Below, one piece after another: positions 60,401-64,000 of a stretch of 64,000 bases of DNA. Source of the stretch: Rhizobium grahamii CCGE 502 (GTDB lineage Bacteria > Pseudomonadota > Alphaproteobacteria > Rhizobiales > Rhizobiaceae). Where the stretch lies: positions 81,500-145,499 of the forward strand of contig NZ_AEYE02000010.1 of the NCBI RefSeq assembly GCF_000298315.2, in the 5' to 3' direction. The translations under genes and the position numbers were made by a program. The number at the start of each line of letters is the position of its first letter. The stretch's first letter is position 1. Under the pieces are notes generated by a model. It ran no database searches. It was not told the origin of the DNA and was given only the letters and a program-made list of their open reading frames with translations.

Positions 60401-63400
60401 CACGGACAGCGGCACGGACGTCGGTGCGGCCGACGTCATCCACGGCGATGCCGGCGAGGACGTCATCAACGGCGGCAACGGCATGGATCTGATCTTCGGC
60501 GGCGATGACAGCGACTTCATCTACGGAGGCAGCGAAAGCAAGACGATCAGCGGCGGCGAAGGCAACGACTTCATCCGCGGCCCAAGCGGCCCGAGCTTCG
60601 TTGCCGGCAATGAAGGTGATGACTGGCTCGAAGGTGGCGACGGCTTCGATACACTTGCCGGCGAGAATTCGGAGCTGTTCTTCAACTCGACGATCATTGG
60701 GCACGACGTTCTGAACGGTCGCGGCAACGACAACGACTACGACGCCGAATCCGGCGACGACATCATGTTCCAGGGCCCCGGCATCCAGCGTAACAACGGC
60801 ATGGCCGGCTTCGACTGGGCGATTCACAAGGGTGACACCCAGCCAGCCAACTCCGACATGAATATCTCGATCTTCGTGAACCAGCAGAACAACATCTTGC
60901 GGGATCGCTTCGATCTCGTGGAGGGCCTTTCGGGCTGGACCGGAAACGACGTGCTGCGTGGCCGCGATGTCGTGATCGGGGCGTATGACGAAAACGGAAA
61001 CGCCGCCCAGGTCGATCCTGATGCGCCGCTGGACTCCTATTCGAACGCACTGCTTGCCAAGAACCTGCATCTTGTCGGCGGGCTGGAAGAGCTGACAGCG
61101 CATCTTCAGCGCACCGAGGTGACGGTCGCCGGCAAGACCGAAACGATCGTCATGGATACATCCGATGCCTCGGACATCATTCTTGGCGGTGCCGGCAGTG
61201 ACGTTATCGAGGGGATGGGCGGCAACGACATCATCGACGGCGACAAGTGGCTGAACGTACGCATTCAGGTGACCCCGGACGCATCCCGGGGACAGAACTG
61301 GTCCGCGTTCAGCATCGATACGCTATCCGACATCCAGGCGAGGATGTACTCAGGCGAGATCAAGCCCGGTCAGTTGCAGATCGTGCGCGAAATTCTGGAT
61401 GGCGGTAGTGCCGACGATGTCGATACAGCGATGTATTGGGACAGCTTCGAGAACTACACCATAACCGGCAATGCCGATGGCAGCCTCACGGTCGCCCACA
61501 CGACGGTCGGTCCGGCGGTCGTCGACCAAACCACTGGCCGAGCTCGCGAAGCGGATGGCACTGATCGATTGTTCAACGTCGAGAAGCTTCAGTTCGCCGA
61601 CAGGATCGTCGATACGGATATCTTCTTCAATTCATCCGCGACAGGCGCGCCCTTCATCTCAGATCAGACACCCCTGGAAGGCCAGACTCTAACGGTAGAC
61701 GTGGCATCGATTGCAGATGCAAACGGGCTGGGCACCTTCAGCTACCAATGGCAGTCCTCTGCCAACGGAACAACGTGGACGAACATTGCCGGTGCGACCA
61801 ACGCATCGTTTACCCCTCAGGACCTGCCGTTGACGCTTTTCGGCGCGCAGGCCGGGCTTCAATTGCGCGTCGTCGTCAATTTCGTGGACGGATTTGGCAA
61901 TGCCGAGCAGGTTATCTCGGCAGCCACCGCTCCTGTTGGCGTGAACTGGAGCAGCCTCGTTGGCCTGACGCCGTTCAATGGCACGGAGGGTGACGATGTC
62001 GCGAGTGGCGCACTGCTCGGCGAGACGCTGAACGGAAATGGCGGCAACGATATCCTGAATGGCGGCGGTGGCGGGGACACCATTACCGGCGGTGCTGGCA
62101 ACGATACGATCAACGGTGGCGCCGGCAGTGACACGGCTGTCTTCAGCGGACCTCTCACAAACTACAGCTTTGCCGCGACGCTCGCCGGCCAGAGTGTGAC
62201 CCTCACCATTACCGATACGACCGGGGCGGAAGGCGTCGATGTGCTGACGGCTGTCGAAACGCTCCGTTTTGCAGGCGTCAACTATGCGATCGTGGCCGGC
62301 AACAATCTCGCCAACGCCAATCTGAACGGTGCGGCGGGAGCCAACGGATCACAGGCGATCTTCGGGTTCGATGGCGTCGATACGATCAATGGAGGCGCTG
62401 GCAACGACATCATCCTGGCCGGTGCCGGCAACGATACGATCACGCAGATCGGCAGTACCGGAGGTCGGGATTTCATCGACGGTGAAGCGGGCATCGACAC
62501 CTACCAGCTCAATGGTGTCGCAGGCGACGAGGCCTTTGTCATCTATACCCGCACCGCCGCGGAGGCAGCTCTCAGCGGCATCGAATTCCATCAGGCAACA
62601 GAAATCGTCATCACTCGCAATGGCGCGGTGATCGCCGAGCTCGACAATATCGAAGAGATCACGGTCAATACGCTTGCCGTCTCGCAAAATGACGGCAACG
62701 GCGTCCCCAACGGCGGTACGAGCAACGGTGACACGATCACCGTGGTCGGCGATTTCACCGAAACCAGCCTGAATTTCAGCACGATCACGATCGACGGAAC
62801 GACCGGCAACGACACGATCGACATTTCAGCACTGCAGTCTGCGCACCGGATCGTGTTCAAGTCGAACGGCGGCAGCGACACAATCGTCGGGACGCTGCGG
62901 CCGCAGGATGTGATCGTGTTGGCGCCGGGCGCGGTACTGGCCGATTACGCCGCGACTGAGGCTGATGGCATGACCACCCTTTCGAACGGCACGCACACGG
63001 TCAGCTTTGCGAGCTCGGGCGCACCGAGCTTCCGGGAATGGACCAATGGCGACGATGAAGATGATCACGATGGGCAGAATGGGGGTGACGACGATGATGA
63101 TGACAACGGTGATGGCCATGGTGGCGGCAGTGACTGCGGCGACGATGATGGCCAGAACCAGGGCGGCGGCGACGACGATGGCTCCGGTGACGGTGGTTCC
63201 GATCCGCTACCGGTTGCGGCACGGACATTGATCGGGACGGCTGCCGGTGAGGTTCTGCTTGGCGCCGCTGGTGCGGATACGATCCTTGCCGGTGGTGGTG
63301 GGGATATCGTTGCCGGCGATGCGGGCTCCGACATCCTTCGCGGCGAGGACGGCGACGACGTGGTGACGGCCGGTGACGGCAACGACAGCGTCACCGGCGG

Positions 63401-64000
63401 GGCCGGCGACGACGAGCTGCATGGCGGGGCGGGCGACGACATGCTGTTCGGCAATGCCGGCAAGGACATGATCCATGGGGAAGCGGGCAACGACTTCATC
63501 GAGGGCGGTGCCGGCGAGGATCAGGTCTGGGCCGGTGACGGCGACGACACGGTGATCGCCTCTGCCGGTGACGGCGACGACCAGTACTGGGGCGGTTACG
63601 GCAACGACACGCTGGACTATGCGGTGGCGAGCGCGAACCTGACGGTCGACCTCGGCAACGGCTTCATGCAGCGTGGCCAGGTGTCGGGCGGCACGACCGG
63701 GACGGATGTGGTCTACGGCTTCGAGAACGTCATCACCGGTTCCGGCCATGACACGATCACGGCAACGGCCGCGGTCAACATCATGGACGGCGGGCTCGGT
63801 AACGACACCTTCCGCTTCCTGTCGGCAGGGGCTGCCGACGGCGACACGATCCACGGCTTCCAGCCTGGGGACAAGATCGACTTTGCGGCGATCGACGCCA
63901 ATGCGGACAGTTCCGGGGTGCAGCACTTCACGCTTGCCAGTGGCGGTTCGCTGACGGCGGCGGGTCAGGTGGTGGTGACGCACGAGGTGCTTGATGGCGA
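57402..64000 (+). CDS. Animal-type heme peroxidase fused to RTX calcium-binding repeats (3' end beyond window)
   Basis: Open for 2,199 codons from an ATG with GGAGG five bases upstream to the window edge. Residues about 220-760 form an animal-type (myeloperoxidase/peroxinectin) heme peroxidase: distal D244-H245 in FGQFFDHGLD, catalytic R487 and E490 (RGNEN, equivalent to Arg239/Glu242 of myeloperoxidase), the HHEHNRQ motif, proximal H611 in YRFGHSML, and the LAALNMTRARETGVPSLN block. There is no N-terminal signal peptide. Later come several groups of GGxGxDxL/I RTX nonapeptides, an Ig-like segment (about 61,650-61,930) and an Asp/Gly-rich linker. RTX repeats without a signal peptide imply type I secretion. 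Similar fusions (MopA) oxidise Mn(II) in Aurantimonas and Erythrobacter; that activity is inferred here only by architecture. Confidence 0.92.
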   Translation, partial: MVQLNKHDLEFILKQIKVAEAHAAGTPLTELVSSQLIPYGLRTVDGSYNNLAPGQEHFGSSDQIMQRLLDAQFKVAEGGSSYTQTSGNVYDSQPRVISNLIVDQSIGNPATILSALTNLGHSDPYAFLGQTANATAYLAAVDAYETHSAAEKSVAAAKGALAALYYSPVPPTPEAVATAQAAIAAAEEQADGALAVKNFAYSTMEQLLGVTMEGDSVLIPNVSADLGDTAPFNGFFTLFGQFFDHGLDLVSKGGSGTVYIPLHPDDPLYVPGSPTNFMVLTRAQNQPGPDGVVGTADDIREHTNETTPWIDLNQVYTSNPSHQVFLREYVLIDGKPMATGHMLEGVNGGPPTWADIKAQARDVLGIILTDQDVLRVPAIATDFYGEFVRGVNGFPQLVTMTGGLEGNLADPVAASDALSAGRAFLNDIAHTAAPVLADDDGDPSTPAVLMPDGDADVGNAVPVDNRGNNLAYDNELLDAHYIVSDGRGNENIGLTSVHHLFHHEHNRQIDAIKHELISGPDADVAFLNEWLLEDVAALPASQAEIDALVWDGERVFQAGRFSTEMVYQHLVFEEFARAVSPNIDPFVFSNSVDIDPAIAAEFAHVVYRFGHSMLTEDVSRLNLLLGGDGEVTGQEQADVKLMDAFLNPVMFAASGVDAEAAAGAILRGMSRQVGNEIDEHVTDALRNNLVGLPLDLAALNMTRARETGVPSLNAARRDFYAQSQDSMLKPYESWFEFALSLKNPASLINFIAAYGTHSTITLATTLEEKRAAATALVLGGTGAPQDRLDFLNGTGAWTSQANGVTTTGLDTVDFWIGGLAEKKMPFGGMLGSTFNFVFEAQMEKLQNGDRFYYLSRTQGLNLLNELEADSFAQLVIRNTDTEDHDAHLNGAAFQTADYVLEIDQAKQFNAGLDAADPIGTNPILQAINPLVIRQDLDGDGTVDYLRFTGGEHVVLGGSSRNDTLIGGEGDDTLWGGAGDDRLEGGFGVDHLHGGDGDDIITDSGTDVGAADVIHGDAGEDVINGGNGMDLIFGGDDSDFIYGGSESKTISGGEGNDFIRGPSGPSFVAGNEGDDWLEGGDGFDTLAGENSELFFNSTIIGHDVLNGRGNDNDYDAESGDDIMFQGPGIQRNNGMAGFDWAIHKGDTQPANSDMNISIFVNQQNNILRDRFDLVEGLSGWTGNDVLRGRDVVIGAYDENGNAAQVDPDAPLDSYSNALLAKNLHLVGGLEELTAHLQRTEVTVAGKTETIVMDTSDASDIILGGAGSDVIEGMGGNDIIDGDKWLNVRIQVTPDASRGQNWSAFSIDTLSDIQARMYSGEIKPGQLQIVREILDGGSADDVDTAMYWDSFENYTITGNADGSLTVAHTTVGPAVVDQTTGRAREADGTDRLFNVEKLQFADRIVDTDIFFNSSATGAPFISDQTPLEGQTLTVDVASIADANGLGTFSYQWQSSANGTTWTNIAGATNASFTPQDLPLTLFGAQAGLQLRVVVNFVDGFGNAEQVISAATAPVGVNWSSLVGLTPFNGTEGDDVASGALLGETLNGNGGNDILNGGGGGDTITGGAGNDTINGGAGSDTAVFSGPLTNYSFAATLAGQSVTLTITDTTGAEGVDVLTAVETLRFAGVNYAIVAGNNLANANLNGAAGANGSQAIFGFDGVDTINGGAGNDIILAGAGNDTITQIGSTGGRDFIDGEAGIDTYQLNGVAGDEAFVIYTRTAAEAALSGIEFHQATEIVITRNGAVIAELDNIEEITVNTLAVSQNDGNGVPNGGTSNGDTITVVGDFTETSLNFSTITIDGTTGNDTIDISALQSAHRIVFKSNGGSDTIVGTLRPQDVIVLAPGAVLADYAATEADGMTTLSNGTHTVSFASSGAPSFREWTNGDDEDDHDGQNGGDDDDDDNGDGHGGGSDCGDDDGQNQGGGDDDGSGDGGSDPLPVAARTLIGTAAGEVLLGAAGADTILAGGGGDIVAGDAGSDILRGEDGDDVVTAGDGNDSVTGGAGDDELHGGAGDDMLFGNAGKDMIHGEAGNDFIEGGAGEDQVWAGDGDDTVIASAGDGDDQYWGGYGNDTLDYAVASANLTVDLGNGFMQRGQVSGGTTGTDVVYGFENVITGSGHDTITATAAVNIMDGGLGNDTFRFLSAGAADGDTIHGFQPGDKIDFAAIDANADSSGVQHFTLASGGSLTAAGQVVVTHEVLDG
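60268..60660 (+). repeat. First group of RTX nonapeptide repeats in the peroxidase
   Basis: Tandem GGxGxDxLxG-type codons (GGEGDDTLWGGAGDDRLEGG and following units) directly after the peroxidase domain, binding Ca2+ in a parallel beta-roll. Shorter groups recur at about 61,180-61,240, 61,975-62,150, 62,380-62,490 and 63,220-63,560. Confidence 0.85.
63042..63206 (+). repeat. Asp/Gly-rich low-complexity linker in the peroxidase
   Basis: About 55 codons almost entirely Asp, Gly, Asn, His and Ser with one Cys, separating the last Ig/RTX block from the final RTX group. A strongly acidic, probably disordered segment. Confidence 0.8.

Noticed and set aside
59532-61103. 523-codon minus-strand frame inside the peroxidase
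   Set aside because: It mirrors the peroxidase and RTX codons, has no family signature and no ribosome site; an antisense shadow.
54857-64000. Type I secretion genes for the RTX peroxidase within the window
   Set aside because: No HlyB, HlyD or TolC homologue is present; they may lie beyond 64000 or elsewhere.

Overview
The window is chromosomal DNA of an alphaproteobacterium, very probably a member of the Rhizobiaceae (Sinorhizobium/Ensifer/Rhizobium type). The evidence is the GC-rich codon use, the divK-pleD pair, a short second FtsZ (FtsZ2), the alphaproteobacterial NDUFA12-type complex I subunit, a B12-dependent NrdJ, and a gene order (dnaE, dinB, divK-pleD, rpmG, rnr-topA, pyrB-pyrC'-plsY-dprA, gatCA, gatB, aat-accC-accB-aroQ-dsbA) that I associate with this family from memory. 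I see no insertion sequence, prophage, CRISPR array, rRNA or tRNA. Most of the window is ordinary core genome; the right-hand end is accessory.

Layout. 1-9.2 kb: the 3' part of dnaE, an L,D-transpeptidase, a zinc-ribbon DinB polymerase, an acetyltransferase, a HAD protein with a DUF3572-like neighbour, and the cell-cycle pair divK-pleD. 9.2-12 kb: a gene-free stretch with a candidate structured RNA, then rpmG, an MFS transporter and a DUF983 protein. 12-21.6 kb: minus-strand blocks topA-rnr and pyrB-pyrC'-plsY-dprA; the dihydroorotase-like protein has lost its metal ligands and is probably a structural partner of PyrB. 21.7-28.7 kb: an AidB-like flavoprotein with an acetyltransferase, a TetR regulator, small membrane proteins, ruvX, a UPF0173 hydrolase and gatCA. 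28.7-34.1 kb: small genes, a YjhX-family toxin homologue divergent from an acetyltransferase, gatB, two more acetyltransferases, the complex I accessory subunit and a DUF2155 protein. 34.1-38 kb: a minus-strand run dsbA-like, aroQ, accB, accC, aat. 38-46 kb: an aminotransferase, a ketopantoate-reductase-like protein, ftsZ2, several small proteins, a Tat-exported metallo-beta-lactamase-fold protein and a chloroperoxidase-like hydrolase.

46-55 kb: nrdJ with its own intrinsic terminator and a promoter overlapped by tandem NrdR-type boxes, a periplasmic sensor-like protein, gpt, a tandem universal stress protein behind a perfect FixK/FNR box, a CinA-like protein and wrbA. 54.8-64 kb: a NarX/LuxR-type two-component system divergent from a giant reading frame (at least 2,199 codons, running off the window) that joins an animal-type heme peroxidase to calcium-binding RTX repeats. 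It resembles the exported MopA-type Mn(II)-oxidising peroxidases and is the most unusual object here.

Several oxygen- and redox-related elements lie in the last 15 kb: O2-independent NrdJ, a FixK-boxed stress protein, WrbA, and the peroxidase with an FNR-like half-conserved box in its upstream region. This points to an environment of changing oxygen tension, but a common regulatory programme is inference.
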